Made by a program: the position numbers and the translations under genes
Shown here: in pieces, positions 1 through 9,543 of the stretch
How the letters are laid out: each line of letters opens with the position of its first letter
Position numbering within the stretch: the stretch's first letter is position 1
Notes under the pieces: model-generated
Seen by the model: the letters and a program-made list of their open reading frames with translations, nothing else
What the model was told of the DNA's origin: nothing
The model's database searches: none
Source: Pantoea alfalfae
Lineage (GTDB): Bacteria; Pseudomonadota; Gammaproteobacteria; Enterobacterales; Enterobacteriaceae
Assembly (NCBI RefSeq): GCF_019880205.1
Contig: NZ_CP082292.1
Coordinates: forward strand, 3,224,001 to 3,288,000
Direction of reading: 5' to 3'
Length of the DNA stretch: 64,000 nt

Positions 1-1211
1 TTGCGGGTACGCTGGAAGTCCACGCCCAACAGCAGCGTATGATCAACCTGGCCGGTGGCGAATTTCGCCTGCGCCTGGGTATCGACCGCCAACTGGTTGA
101 GCGTCTCTTCTGAAACTGCCGAACCGCGCGTGATTTGCTGAGTCTCCGGCAGGAAACCATTGCCATAGATACTGCGGTAATCGGTGCGCAGGTCGGCGTA
201 ACGCAGGTTCTGGCGCAGCGTCCAGGTGTCGTTAAGGCTGTGCTCGGCGTTATAGCCCACCATTTTGGTAGTGCGTGAAATCTTATTGCTCTGCTCGCCT
301 TCGTCGAAGTCGGTCGGCAGTTTGTACTGGCTGCCATCGGCACGGGTGATCGGCACCACAGTGCCCTGACGCGGCAGCCAGCCGTAATAACCAGTTTCTG
401 GCTCGTTCTGGAAATAGGTCAGCAGATCAATGCGGGTGCGATCGTCGGGACGCCAGCTGAATGACGGAGCGATAGTGTAGCGCTTCTCTTTGTTCATCGA
501 CTGCTGCGCATCCTGACTGCGCGCCTGACCGGTCAGGCGATAGCTGTAGACGCCGTTATCATCCAGCGCGCCGCCAAAATCAAAGCCGGTCGAAAAAAGG
601 TTGTCGTTGCCCATCTGGAACTGTACTTCGCGCAGCGTTTCCTGGGTTGGACGCTTGCTCACCAGCGAGACCACACCGCCCGGATTGCTTTTGCCATAGA
701 GCACCGACACCGGACCGCGCAGCAGTTCGGCGCGCTCCAGGAAATAGGGGTCGATGGCAAACTCAGAGTAATTATCTCCCTGCAGCTTCAGGCCATCCAG
801 ATACTGATTGGTATTGGTTTCGCTGAAGGCGCGAATGGATAACGCATCAATCACATCTGAGCTGCCACGGTTACCGGTCAGCACGCCAGGCGTATAGTTA
901 AACGCCCCTTTCACGCTGGTCACGTTGCGCATCTCCATCTCTTCGCGGGTAACCACGGAAACAGACTGCGGATTTTTTTCAATCGGTGTGTCAGTTTTGG
1001 TGCCCGTGGCGCTGCGTTTCGCCGCCACGGTCGGTGCCGGCCCCCAGGCGCTTTCCGCCTCGACGCCGCTGCCGCCATCCGCCGAGACCACCATAGTCTC
1101 CGTCTGCGCAGCATAAAGCGAGGAGCTCAGGCTCAGTGAAATCATGACGCCCAGAAGCGGCCGGGAAAATGTTTTTTTGGTGTTGTCTGCAAAAGTCGTT
1201 CGCGCATTCAT
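1..1211 (-). CDS. fhuA: Ferrichrome outer-membrane receptor FhuA (3' part beyond window)
   Basis: TonB-dependent receptor that imports ferrichrome-type hydroxamate siderophores across the outer membrane. The ATG at 1211 is followed by a signal peptide ending near SLYAAQ, then a TonB-box-like stretch (ETMVVS) and the plug domain. FhuA-like motifs include ESAWGPAPTVAAKRSATGTK, DPYFLERAELLRGPVSVLYG and FQNEPETGYYGWLP. Only about 403 codons lie in the window; the remainder of the barrel is beyond position 1. The mrcB-fhuA order is as in E. coli. A Fur-box-like sequence lies about 45 bases upstream of the start, so iron repression is expected. In E. coli fhuCDB follow; they cannot be seen here. 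Confidence 0.93.
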   Translation of the reverse strand, partial: MNARTTFADNTKKTFSRPLLGVMISLSLSSSLYAAQTETMVVSADGGSGVEAESAWGPAPTVAAKRSATGTKTDTPIEKNPQSVSVVTREEMEMRNVTSVKGAFNYTPGVLTGNRGSSDVIDALSIRAFSETNTNQYLDGLKLQGDNYSEFAIDPYFLERAELLRGPVSVLYGKSNPGGVVSLVSKRPTQETLREVQFQMGNDNLFSTGFDFGGALDDNGVYSYRLTGQARSQDAQQSMNKEKRYTIAPSFSWRPDDRTRIDLLTYFQNEPETGYYGWLPRQGTVVPITRADGSQYKLPTDFDEGEQSNKISRTTKMVGYNAEHSLNDTWTLRQNLRYADLRTDYRSIYGNGFLPETQQITRGSAVSEETLNQLAVDTQAQAKFATGQVDHTLLLGVDFQRTR

Positions 1212-1255
1212 AAAAAGGTGTCTCTTAAAATAGGCTCAGGCGAGCGAATCGAAAC

Positions 1256-1274
1256 GATAATGATTATTATAACG
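1256..1274 (-). promoter_or_regulatory. Fur box upstream of fhuA
   Basis: The plus-strand sequence gataatgattattataacg matches the left and central parts of the 19-bp Fur consensus (GATAATGATWATCATTATC) and degrades at its right end. It lies 45-63 bases before the fhuA ATG, a normal operator position. Iron-dependent repression is inferred from the match and from known fhuA control. Confidence 0.75.
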
Positions 1275-1370
1275 GATTAGATAATATGCGAACTTCAGCG
1301 ACGACTGCAAGCAGAAATCCCAGCAGTGACGCCGTTTGCAGAGCCGTTTACCCGTATTGATCAAAAACAA

Positions 1371-1396
1371 AAAAAGGGCGCCGAAGCGCCCTTTTT
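1371..1396 (-). terminator. Intrinsic terminator of mrcB
   Basis: Perfect 6-bp GC stem (gggcgc/gcgccc, loop cgaa) flanked by A5 and T5 runs. It begins just past the mrcB stop, so it ends leftward transcription and separates mrcB from fhuA; its symmetry would also allow rightward termination. Confidence 0.85.
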
Positions 1397-1412
1397 AACC
1401 TGTCTGACTGAT

Positions 1413-3950
1413 TTATTTGCCAAACATATCTTTTATCCAACCTGCTACGCCGTCGCTGTCTTTCTGCTCCTGCTCCTGCGTTTGCTGGGCCGGTTGCTGT
1501 TGCGGCTGTTGCTGCTGTTGCTGGTCAAACAGCTGTTGCTGCTGCTGAACCTGCTGCTGCTGTTGCTGACACAGCGCATTCGGATCCAGCGCCCACACCG
1601 GCAGAGAACGCCAGGTGCTGCTGCCCGTGCCACAGACGAAGTTACCGGCCGAATCCACATTCATCAGTGATACATCTTCCGGCGGCGTCAGCTGCAGCGG
1701 CATGGGTGCCTGATTGTCGAGGTAGCGACGATAGAGCTGCATCGCACCGCTGGCACCGTAGAGTTTGGTCGGCTGGTTGTTATCACGTCCTACCCAGGTG
1801 ATCGCCACTTCTTTGCCATCAATACCGGCAAACCAGCTGTCCACCAGATCGTTGGTAGTACCGGTTTTGCCCGCCAGATGCGCATTCGGGAAACGCGCGC
1901 CCAGCGCACGGGCGGTACCGTGGTCAGCGACCTGTTGCATGGTGTAGAGCGTCAGATAAGCGGCCTGCGCCGGTTCCACACGCTGCGCCTGCGGATAGCT
2001 CTGATAGAGCACGCTGCCATCTTCTGCAATCACCGAACGCACCGCTGACAGCGACGCGCGATTGCCGCCGCTGGCGATCGACTGGAACGCCTGTGCCACT
2101 TCAACCGGCGTCAGGTTTAAAGCACCCAGCAGCATCGCCGGAACCGGATGCAGCTGCTCTTTCGGCACGCCCAGCTTGTTCCAGGTATCGACTACCGCAT
2201 CCAGCCCCAGCGTCATACCGAGGTTAACCGTCGGCACGTTCATGGAGTTGGTCAGCGCGTCCACCAGCATCACTTTGCCGCTGAAGCGACGGTCGTCGTT
2301 CATCGGTTTCCAGATGGTGCCATTTGGCTGCTTCAGCGCAATCGGCTCATCGGCGATCCAGCTGTTCAGGCGATAGCTGTTTGGCTGGCTCAGCGCGGTG
2401 AGGTAGGTCGCCGGTTTCGCCAGGGAACCAATAGAGCGACGCGCCTGCAACGCACGGTTATAACCGGCATACTGCGGATCGGCACCGCCGACCATAGCAC
2501 GGACTTCGCCGCTGAAGCGGTCAACCACCACCATTGCGGTTTCCAGATCCTTCAGACCACGCTGTTTTTTCAGCGTCGGAATGCCGTCAACCACCGCTTT
2601 TTCGGCCGCATCCTGCGAGACCGGATCCAGCGTGGTAAAGATCTTCACGCCGGAGAGATCTTTAATCTTGTCGCCCAGTTTCGCCTGAAGCTCGTTACGC
2701 ACCATCTGCATAAAGGCAGGCTGTGGCGTGATCACACCGCCCTTTGGCTGCACGCCCAATGGACGCGCCGACAGCATGTCGTACAGCTCCTGGTCGATCA
2801 CTTTCTGCTGCTGCAACAGGCGCAGCACCAGGTTGCGGCGTTCCAGCGCCAGTTTCGGGTTACGCCACGGGTTATAGAGCGACGCCCCTTTCACCATGCC
2901 AACCAGCATCGCCTGCTGATCCAGACTCAGCTCATCAACCGGACGGCCAAAGTAGTAGAGGCTCGCCAGCGGGAAGCCGCGAATCTGATCGCTGCCCGCC
3001 TGACCGAGATAGACCTCATTCAGGTAGAGCTCCAGGATGCGATCTTTGCTGTAGCGCGCATCCATGATCACCGCCATATAGGCTTCACGCGCTTTACGCC
3101 ACAGCGAACGCTCATTGGTCAGGAACAGGTTCTTAACCAGCTGCTGCGTCAGCGTACTGCCACCCTGCACCGCTTTCCCGGCCGTGATGTTCGCCAGGAA
3201 GGCGCGACCAATGGAGTACGGACTGATGCCATCATGCTCATAGAAATGGCGATCTTCAGTGGCGATCAGCGTATCGACCAGCAAATCAGGGAAACCGGTG
3301 CGCGGCACGAAGAGTCGCTGTTCACCATTGGGTGACTGCAGCATGGTGATCAGACGCGGATCGAGGCGGAAAAAGCCAAAATCACGGCCGGTTTCGAGGT
3401 TTTTAATCTCGCTCAGCTCATCTTTGGTAAAGCTCATGCGCGCGTGGATTTGCCCCTCTTTACTGTCGGGGAAATCAAACGGGCGACGCAGCAGATCAAT
3501 GGTGTTGCCCTTCACCGAAAACTCGCCAGGGCGGGTGATACGGGAGACTTCGCGATACTGAGTCCCTTCCAGCAGCGCCACCATTTCACTTTTGTTGTAG
3601 GCCATGCCCGGTTCCAGGCTGACCATGCGGCCATAGACGGTGGCAGGCAGTTGCCACACCTTACCGTCAATCCGGCTGCGAATTTCCGAGTCGAGGTAGA
3701 TGCCCCATGCGACCATTACCACCACAAACACCAGGAACAGTTTAATTAACCATCCCAGCCAACGGCGTTTGCCGCGCGGCGGTTTTCCACCTTTACCTTT
3801 ACGTGGCACCGGCGCTTCCTCCTCGTCATCATTAAAATCGTCCTGATCGATATCCTGTTCGATATCCCTGCGTCGTCCCCGGCCCGCACTGCTGCGCGGC
3901 GGCAACGGTTTACCTTTGCGCCCTATTGGTTCGCGATCGTTCCCAGACAT
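1413..3950 (-). CDS. mrcB: Penicillin-binding protein 1B, bifunctional peptidoglycan synthase
   Basis: Class A PBP polymerising lipid II (GT51 glycosyltransferase) and cross-linking peptides (transpeptidase) in the periplasm, anchored in the inner membrane. The 845-aa product has a charged cytoplasmic N-terminus (about 1-63), one membrane segment (about 64-86, [10 protein letters not shown]...), the GT51 motif [10 protein letters not shown], a SxxK serine motif (SLAK), SMN and KTGTT. The C-terminus ends [16 protein letters not shown], very like E. coli PBP1B, but is preceded by an expanded glutamine tract (about residues 790-830). Own terminator downstream; hrpB lies 98 bases upstream on the same strand. 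Confidence 0.96.
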   Translation of the reverse strand: MSGNDREPIGRKGKPLPPRSSAGRGRRRDIEQDIDQDDFNDDEEEAPVPRKGKGGKPPRGKRRWLGWLIKLFLVFVVVMVAWGIYLDSEIRSRIDGKVWQLPATVYGRMVSLEPGMAYNKSEMVALLEGTQYREVSRITRPGEFSVKGNTIDLLRRPFDFPDSKEGQIHARMSFTKDELSEIKNLETGRDFGFFRLDPRLITMLQSPNGEQRLFVPRTGFPDLLVDTLIATEDRHFYEHDGISPYSIGRAFLANITAGKAVQGGSTLTQQLVKNLFLTNERSLWRKAREAYMAVIMDARYSKDRILELYLNEVYLGQAGSDQIRGFPLASLYYFGRPVDELSLDQQAMLVGMVKGASLYNPWRNPKLALERRNLVLRLLQQQKVIDQELYDMLSARPLGVQPKGGVITPQPAFMQMVRNELQAKLGDKIKDLSGVKIFTTLDPVSQDAAEKAVVDGIPTLKKQRGLKDLETAMVVVDRFSGEVRAMVGGADPQYAGYNRALQARRSIGSLAKPATYLTALSQPNSYRLNSWIADEPIALKQPNGTIWKPMNDDRRFSGKVMLVDALTNSMNVPTVNLGMTLGLDAVVDTWNKLGVPKEQLHPVPAMLLGALNLTPVEVAQAFQSIASGGNRASLSAVRSVIAEDGSVLYQSYPQAQRVEPAQAAYLTLYTMQQVADHGTARALGARFPNAHLAGKTGTTNDLVDSWFAGIDGKEVAITWVGRDNNQPTKLYGASGAMQLYRRYLDNQAPMPLQLTPPEDVSLMNVDSAGNFVCGTGSSTWRSLPVWALDPNALCQQQQQQVQQQQQLFDQQQQQQPQQQPAQQTQEQEQKDSDGVAGWIKDMFGK

Positions 3951-4048
3951 TACTTTTCTTCTCCAGGCAGTGCTTACGGCAGCGCCGCTACTCTAACTGC
4001 TTTCTCGCGTGCCGCATGGCAGAACCCTCTGAATTCGATCCAGCGGAC

Positions 4049-6493
4049 TCAACCCTGCGGGGACATTTTTTTGGTTCGCCTTGTTGGCAAGGCGGTGGCC
4101 GGATCCTCTGGCCAGAGGTGTTTCGGATAGCGTCCCTTCATCTCTTTCCTGACCTCCGGCCAGGCACCGCGCCAGAACGCCGCCAGATCGCGGGTGATCT
4201 GCAACGGACGCTGGGCGGGCGATAACAGCTCGAGCACCAGCGGGATGCGTCCTTCCGCCACGGTGGGATTCTGCGCTTCGCCAAACATCTCCTGAATCCT
4301 GACTGCCAGCGCGGGCGGCTTATCCGCATCGTAGCGGATTGGCAGCCGGCTTCCGGTCGGCACAGTGTAATGAGTTGGCAGCACAGTATCCAGCCGCTGA
4401 CGTTGTGACCATGTGAGTAAATGTAAGAGCGCCGTGGTCAGGTTCACCGCCTGCAGGCTGCGCAGATCGCGCACTGCTGACATCTGCGGCAACAGCCACT
4501 GCGGCAGGCTCTCAAGCAGGCTTTCGTCATCCATGGCGGGCCAGCTCTCTTCCGGCAGCCACTGCGCCGCACACTGAATGCGCAGGCGCAACTGCCCGGC
4601 ATCCGGCGTCCAGCCCAATACCGACAGACCTTTTTCGGCGATCCAGCGCAGCATAGCCGCGTGAAGCACGTCCGGCTCCGGGCGCGCCATCGGCTGGGTC
4701 TTCAGGATCAGGGCGCCAATCTGCTCACGTCTGAACGCACGCAGCGTGCCCTTCTCTTCATCCCACTCCACTTCGGTCCGACGCTCAATCAGCGCTGGCT
4801 GATGCTGGCATAGCGTTTCAATATCGACCGGCAGTGCCAGCAACATCCGGGCATCCGGCGTCGCACTGCCCTGCAACAGGGCGGGTGTAATCAGCCATTC
4901 GTTGCGCGTCAGGCCATCCTGCTCATCGAGTCTGGCCCCCAGCCCGTTAGCCAGCTGATAGCGACCGCTCTGGTCGCGACGCCGCGCCAGCCGATCGCCA
5001 AACCCTACCGCCAGCAGGCCAGCGAAGCGATCTTCATCGCCCCGTCCGCCCCGAATTTTAAGCCGCTGCTGCCACTGCTGCGCCCGCCGCTGCCATTGGG
5101 CCTGTGGCCGATGCAGCGCATCACGCAGATCGGCACTGCCGCTGCGCGGAGGATCTTCCAGAATCGCCACCAGCAGTGCGGCGCTGGCGACCGCATCCGG
5201 CTCATCGCCTGCGGCACAGAGCATAGCAGCAAGCCGCGGATCGCAACCCAGCTTTGCCATACGCCGTCCCAGCGTGTTAAGCAGGCCGTTGCTGTCCAGT
5301 GCACCCAGACGGGTCAGCTGTTGTTGCGCTGCCATCAGATTTCTGGCGGGCGGCTGATCCAGCCACTGCAGCTGTTGCGGCCCGGTACAGCCCCACTGCA
5401 ACAGGTCCAGCCACAGCGACGAAAGGTCACTGTTAACCATTTCCGGTTCGCTCTGCGCCGCCGCACGAGACGCCTGCTCCTGCGGCAGAAGATGCAGACA
5501 GATCCCCGGCATCAGTCGCCCGGCGCGACCTGCGCGCTGGATCATTGATGCCTGGCTGATGCGCTGCGTCTGCAGACGCGTTACGCCGCTGCGGGCGTCA
5601 AACAGGGCGCTGCGTTCCAGCGCACTGTCGACTACCAGACGAATCCCTTCAATGGTCAGGCTGGTCTCGGCGATATTGGTGGCGAGCACCACTTTGCGAC
5701 GTCCGGCGGCGGCGGGCAGGATCGCCCGTCGCTGCGCCGCCAGCGGCAGTGCGCCATAGAGCGGTGTCAGATCCACATCGTCACTAATGCGTGATTCCAG
5801 CTCGCGTTTCACGCGTTCAATTTCCGCCACGCCCGGCAGAAACAGCAGCAGGGAGCCGTCTTCGTCGCGCAGCAGCTGGGCGACTTCACGCGCGACCGCC
5901 TCTTCAAAGCGTACGTTCTGATTCAGCGACGCGTAACGCCGTTCAACCGGATAGCTGCGCCCTTCTGAAATAATCAGTGGCGCATCCGGCAGCAGCGCCG
6001 CCAGCCGGGCATTATCCAGCGTGGCCGACATCAGCATGATTTTAAGATCGTCGCGCAGCCCCTGCTGCACATCGAGCAGCAGCGCCAGCGCCAGGTCGGC
6101 CTGCAGGCTGCGCTCGTGAAATTCATCGAGGATCACCAGCGATACGCCCTCCAGCATCGGATCGTGCTGAAGCATGCGCGTGAGCATCCCTTCGGTGACC
6201 ACTTCCAGCCGGGTTTCTGGCCCGACGCAGCTTTCGCCACGCATCCGGAATCCCACTGTGGCTCCCGGCTGTTCGCCGAGCTGTTCTGCCAGCCGCTGCG
6301 CCACATTACGTGCCGCCAGCCGGCGTGGCTCCAGCATAATGATGCGTCCCGGCAACGCCGCCTGCTGCAACAACTGCAGCGGCAGCCAGGTCGATTTGCC
6401 CGCGCCGGTAGGGGCGGCCAGCAGGATTTGAGAGGCGTCACGCAGCGCCGCCAGGATGTCAGGCAGCACCGCGCTGACCGGTAAATCGCTCAC
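4049..6493 (-). CDS. hrpB: ATP-dependent RNA helicase-like protein HrpB
   Basis: DEAH-box family protein of unclear physiological role. Motifs: APTGAGKST (Walker A), DEFHERS (DEAH-type Walker B), SATLDN (motif III), QRAGRAGR (motif VI), then the HrpB C-terminal domain ending PTRRTKK. I place the start at the GTG at 6493 (814 aa; VSDLPVSAVLPDIL), because GGAG lies 6 bases upstream and the E. coli protein begins MSSLPVAAVLP. The in-frame ATG at 6532 has no ribosome binding site. Divergent from thpR with about 70 bases between the starts. Confidence 0.9.
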   Translation of the reverse strand: MSDLPVSAVLPDILAALRDASQILLAAPTGAGKSTWLPLQLLQQAALPGRIIMLEPRRLAARNVAQRLAEQLGEQPGATVGFRMRGESCVGPETRLEVVTEGMLTRMLQHDPMLEGVSLVILDEFHERSLQADLALALLLDVQQGLRDDLKIMLMSATLDNARLAALLPDAPLIISEGRSYPVERRYASLNQNVRFEEAVAREVAQLLRDEDGSLLLFLPGVAEIERVKRELESRISDDVDLTPLYGALPLAAQRRAILPAAAGRRKVVLATNIAETSLTIEGIRLVVDSALERSALFDARSGVTRLQTQRISQASMIQRAGRAGRLMPGICLHLLPQEQASRAAAQSEPEMVNSDLSSLWLDLLQWGCTGPQQLQWLDQPPARNLMAAQQQLTRLGALDSNGLLNTLGRRMAKLGCDPRLAAMLCAAGDEPDAVASAALLVAILEDPPRSGSADLRDALHRPQAQWQRRAQQWQQRLKIRGGRGDEDRFAGLLAVGFGDRLARRRDQSGRYQLANGLGARLDEQDGLTRNEWLITPALLQGSATPDARMLLALPVDIETLCQHQPALIERRTEVEWDEEKGTLRAFRREQIGALILKTQPMARPEPDVLHAAMLRWIAEKGLSVLGWTPDAGQLRLRIQCAAQWLPEESWPAMDDESLLESLPQWLLPQMSAVRDLRSLQAVNLTTALLHLLTWSQRQRLDTVLPTHYTVPTGSRLPIRYDADKPPALAVRIQEMFGEAQNPTVAEGRIPLVLELLSPAQRPLQITRDLAAFWRGAWPEVRKEMKGRYPKHLWPEDPATALPTRRTKKMSPQG

Positions 6494-6562
6494 AGCAAAC
6501 TCCGCTTCTGCCTGTGCTAAGATGGCGCGCATTGTAGCACGTGATATTTGCCGGAGAGCGCC

Positions 6563-7120
6563 ATGGCGACACAACGCTTATTTTTTGCCATCAGCCTGCC
6601 TGACGAAATGCAGCAACAGCTGGTGCGCTGGCGGGCGGACACCTTTCCTGCAGAGGTCGGCCAGCCAGTGGTCGCAGCAAACCTGCACCTGACGCTGGCG
6701 TTTCTGGGTGAGGTCGCACCGGAAACCTCACAACGCCTGCAGACGCTGGCCTCCCGTATCGTCCAGCCCGGTTTCGATCTCGACCTGGATGATGCCGGGC
6801 ACTGGCCGCGCCCCGGCGTGGTCTGGCTCGGCTGCCAGCGCGCGCCACGCGATCTGTTACAGCTCGCCAGCCTGCTGCGGGCCCAGGCCGCCCGGCATGG
6901 CTGTTATCAAAGCCCACAGCCGTTTCATCCGCACATCACGCTGTTACGCCAGGCCACCCAGCCGGTTGCATTACCGCCACGCGGTTTTCACTGGCGTTTT
7001 CGCGTCTCCACCTTTTCACTGTTCGCCTCTGACTATGCCAGAGGTCGTACCCGCTATCGCGCTCTGGCCAGCTGGCCGTTAACGTCTCAGGATCCGCATG
7101 CACTTCTCTCCGCCCCTTAA
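6563..7120 (+). CDS. thpR: RNA 2',3'-cyclic phosphodiesterase ThpR (LigT)
   Basis: Member of the 2H phosphoesterase family; opens 2',3'-cyclic phosphate RNA ends and was first described as a 2'-5' RNA ligase. The two catalytic HxTx motifs are visible: HLTL in [12 protein letters not shown] and HITL in FHPHITLLR. The ATG at 6563 has GGAG 6 bases upstream and gives 185 aa starting [10 protein letters not shown], matching the E. coli protein. An upstream in-frame ATG (6548) is less likely. The end overlaps sfsA by 23 bases, so the two are probably co-transcribed. Confidence 0.93.
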   Translation: MATQRLFFAISLPDEMQQQLVRWRADTFPAEVGQPVVAANLHLTLAFLGEVAPETSQRLQTLASRIVQPGFDLDLDDAGHWPRPGVVWLGCQRAPRDLLQLASLLRAQAARHGCYQSPQPFHPHITLLRQATQPVALPPRGFHWRFRVSTFSLFASDYARGRTRYRALASWPLTSQDPHALLSAP

Positions 7121-7802
7121 ATCCGCCCGCCTGATCGCCCGTTACAAACGTTTCCTGGCCGATGTCGAGACGCCTGAGGGCGAGGTGCTGACGATTCATT
7201 GCGCCAACACCGGTGCCATGACCGGCTGCGCCACGCCGGGCGATCGGGTCTGGTATTCCACGTCCGACAGCCTGACGCGCAAATATCCCCACAGCTGGGA
7301 GCTGACCGAAACGCAACAGGGCCACTGGATCTGCGTGAATACCCTGCGCGCGAATCAGCTGGTGGCTGAAGCGCTGGACCAGGATCGGTTGCCATTGCTG
7401 GCTGGTTATTCGCATCGACAGGCGGAAGTAAAATATGGCAGTGAAAAAAGCAGAATTGATTTCCTGCTCAAAGCAGAGGCACGGCGCAACTGCTATATTG
7501 AGGTGAAATCCGTAACCCTTTTACATGAAGGTAAAGGCTATTTTCCGGATGCGGTGACGATTCGAGGACAGAAACACCTGCGCGAGCTGGCGACAGTGGC
7601 GGCAGAGGGTCATCGGGCCGTTTTGTTGTTTGCCGTTTTGCACTCGGGGATTGAGGACGTTTCCCCGGCACGCCACATTGATGCGGCGTATGCAGAACAA
7701 CTGGCTCAGGCGCAACGGGAAGGTGTAGAGGTTTTAGCGTATCAGGCAGACTTATCGGCGGAGGGAATGTTTCTTAAATCGCCGATCAACGTAACCTTGT
7801 AA
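7098..7802 (+). CDS. sfsA: Sugar fermentation stimulation protein SfsA
   Basis: 234-aa SfsA-family protein. It begins [20 protein letters not shown] and holds the family signatures [33 protein letters not shown] and [14 protein letters not shown]. coli SfsA was named for increasing maltose use when overexpressed; the fold resembles PD-(D/E)XK nucleases and the true role is not settled. It overlaps the end of thpR by 23 bases. The 247 bases to dksA suggest a separate promoter for dksA. Confidence 0.93.
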   Translation: MHFSPPLKSARLIARYKRFLADVETPEGEVLTIHCANTGAMTGCATPGDRVWYSTSDSLTRKYPHSWELTETQQGHWICVNTLRANQLVAEALDQDRLPLLAGYSHRQAEVKYGSEKSRIDFLLKAEARRNCYIEVKSVTLLHEGKGYFPDAVTIRGQKHLRELATVAAEGHRAVLLFAVLHSGIEDVSPARHIDAAYAEQLAQAQREGVEVLAYQADLSAEGMFLKSPINVTL

Positions 7803-8049
7803 TATCTTTTGCAATTTTATGTGGTAAGAATGTTCTGAGCTAAGGGCTGATTACGCTGTTCCTCACAGGCTTGTCAAGGTGTGTTCATGAAGAATTGCCA
7901 ACCCTGACTGCTTCTGTTATTTATAGCGGCCTGTTTTTTTCCCCAATGGGGGATCGATGTACCCCGCAGACGTCAGATGCAGGCCGGCAGCAACGCCCCT
8001 GCGGGACGTCAGTCAGAGGGTATAGTGCGTGTTATCCAGGAGAAGCAAC
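7803..8049. other. sfsA-dksA intergenic region with inverted repeats
   Basis: No gene is seen here. Two small hairpins are visible: cccc-aat-gggg near 7941-7951 after a run of seven T, and cccgcag (7963-7969) pairing with ctgcggg (7999-8005). The latter lies in the probable dksA leader, with a repeated gacgtcag motif on its flanks. The sequence ccaggagaagcaac supplies the dksA ribosome binding site. A regulatory role of the repeats is only a guess. Confidence 0.4.
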
Positions 8050-8505
8050 ATGCAAGAAGGTCAAAACCGTAAAACATCGTCCCTGAGTATTCTCGCTATC
8101 GCTGGCGTTGAGCCTTATCAGGTTAAGCCTGGCGAAGAGTATATGAACGACGCGCAGCTGACCCATTTTCGCAAGATTCTGGAAGCCTGGCGTAATCAAT
8201 TGCGGGACGAAGTCGATCGTACCGTATCGCATATGCAGGATGAAGCTGCTAACTTCCCGGACCCGGTTGACCGTGCCGCGCAGGAAGAGGAGTTCAGCCT
8301 GGAGCTGCGTAACCGCGATCGCGAACGTAAACTGATTAAAAAGATCGAGAAGACGCTGAAGAAAGTTGAAGATGACGACTTCGGCTATTGCGATTCCTGT
8401 GGCGTTGAGATTGGTATCCGCCGTCTCGAAGCACGTCCTACTGCCGATCTCTGCATCGACTGTAAGACGTTAGCAGAAATTCGTGAGAAACAAATGGCCG
8501 GCTGA
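8050..8505 (+). CDS. dksA: RNA polymerase-binding transcription factor DksA
   Basis: 151-aa partner of ppGpp in the stringent response; it enters the RNA polymerase secondary channel and alters initiation at rRNA and biosynthetic promoters. The coiled coil and zinc finger (CDSCG ... CIDCK) are present. The start at 8050 ([20 protein letters not shown]) follows a strong AGGAGA and matches E. coli; an upstream in-frame ATG at 8029 has no support. gluQ follows 73 bases later, as in E. coli, with an inverted repeat between. Confidence 0.97.
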   Translation: MQEGQNRKTSSLSILAIAGVEPYQVKPGEEYMNDAQLTHFRKILEAWRNQLRDEVDRTVSHMQDEAANFPDPVDRAAQEEEFSLELRNRDRERKLIKKIEKTLKKVEDDDFGYCDSCGVEIGIRRLEARPTADLCIDCKTLAEIREKQMAG

Positions 8506-8527
8506 TGCCGCGTCCATCCTGTTACCG

Positions 8528-8560
8528 CGCAGTGGAACAATGACTTTTTTGTCCACTGCG
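8528..8560 (+). terminator. Hairpin between dksA and gluQ
   Basis: A 9-bp perfect stem (cgcagtgga/tccactgcg) with a 15-base loop that contains a T6 run. The T run sits in the loop rather than after the stem, so this is not a classical terminator. Enterobacteria such as Shigella flexneri are known to have a terminator at this junction limiting gluQ expression; this could be the equivalent. Confidence 0.45.
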
Positions 8561-8578
8561 TGGTCACTTCTGAATCCT

Positions 8579-9457
8579 ATGTCATCCTCCTGCATTGGTC
8601 GCTTCGCCCCTTCTCCCTCTGGTGAACTTCATTTTGGCTCGCTGATTGCTGCCCTGGGCAGTTACCTGAGCGCGCGCGCGCAAAACGGCATCTGGCGGGT
8701 GAGAATTGAAGATATCGATCCGCCGCGGGAAGTGCCGGGTGCCGCCAGCCGCATCCTGCATCAGCTGGAACACTATGGTTTGACGTGGGATGGCGAAGTG
8801 CTGTGGCAGTCGCAACGTCATGAGGCCTACCGTGACGCGCTCGCCTGGCTGCAGCAGCATCGTCAGAGCTATTTCTGCACCTGTCCCCGACGTCGCATTC
8901 AGGAGATTGGCGGTTTCTATGATGGTTACTGCCGTGAACGGCAACGCGGACCAGAGAATGCCGCGCTGCGTTTACGCCAGCATGCGCCGGTCTTTGCGTT
9001 TGAAGACCGATTACGCGGGTGCGTAGAAGCGGACAGACGTCTGGCACAGGAAGACTTTATTATTCACCGTCGCGATGGTTTGTTTGCCTACAACCTGGCG
9101 GTGGTCGTCGACGATCATTTTCAGGGCATTACCGAAGTGGTGCGCGGCGCAGATTTAATTGAGCCGACGGTACGGCAGATTGCACTTTATCAGCAGTTTG
9201 GCTGGCCGGTGCCGGCCTGGCTGCACCTGCCGCTGGCGCTTAATCACGATGGCAATAAGTTATCGAAGCAGAATCATGCTCCTTCCCTGCCCGATGGCGA
9301 TGCCAGACCCCTGCTGGTAGCGGCATTACGCTTCCTCGGGCAGCCTGTTTCAGGTGGCTGGCAGGACTTAACGCAGGACAAACTGCTGTCTGATGCGGTA
9401 GCACAGTGGAATATCGCTTTGATGCCGCAACAGAACGCCCTGAAACCGGATGCATAG
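8579..9457 (+). CDS. gluQ: Glutamyl-Q tRNA(Asp) synthetase
   Basis: Paralogue of the glutamyl-tRNA synthetase catalytic domain that attaches glutamate to the queuosine base of tRNA-Asp. The 292-aa product begins [21 protein letters not shown], with the HIGH-like signature as ELHFG and a KLSKQ (KMSKS-like) motif. The zinc-site pattern [19 protein letters not shown] is present. The anticodon-binding domain is missing, as is normal for this family. Start chosen by alignment to E. coli; longer in-frame starts would run into dksA. Lies downstream of dksA. Confidence 0.94.
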   Translation: MSSSCIGRFAPSPSGELHFGSLIAALGSYLSARAQNGIWRVRIEDIDPPREVPGAASRILHQLEHYGLTWDGEVLWQSQRHEAYRDALAWLQQHRQSYFCTCPRRRIQEIGGFYDGYCRERQRGPENAALRLRQHAPVFAFEDRLRGCVEADRRLAQEDFIIHRRDGLFAYNLAVVVDDHFQGITEVVRGADLIEPTVRQIALYQQFGWPVPAWLHLPLALNHDGNKLSKQNHAPSLPDGDARPLLVAALRFLGQPVSGGWQDLTQDKLLSDAVAQWNIALMPQQNALKPDA

Positions 9458-9543
9458 ACAACAGCATTCTCAAACGGTTCTCAACAGGCTATGATTAGCC
9501 GCTGATTTTACCTACACCCTAATTGCCACTGTCGAGGTGTCCC

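Noticed and set aside
2148-3335. 395-codon open frame on the plus strand
   Set aside because: Lies entirely opposite mrcB; the translation is low-complexity, rich in His, Gln and Arg, typical of an antisense shadow of a GC-rich gene.
6491-6574. Longer hrpB start at 6574 or 6532
   Set aside because: No ribosome binding site before these codons and no homology of the added residues; the GTG at 6493 has GGAG at good spacing.
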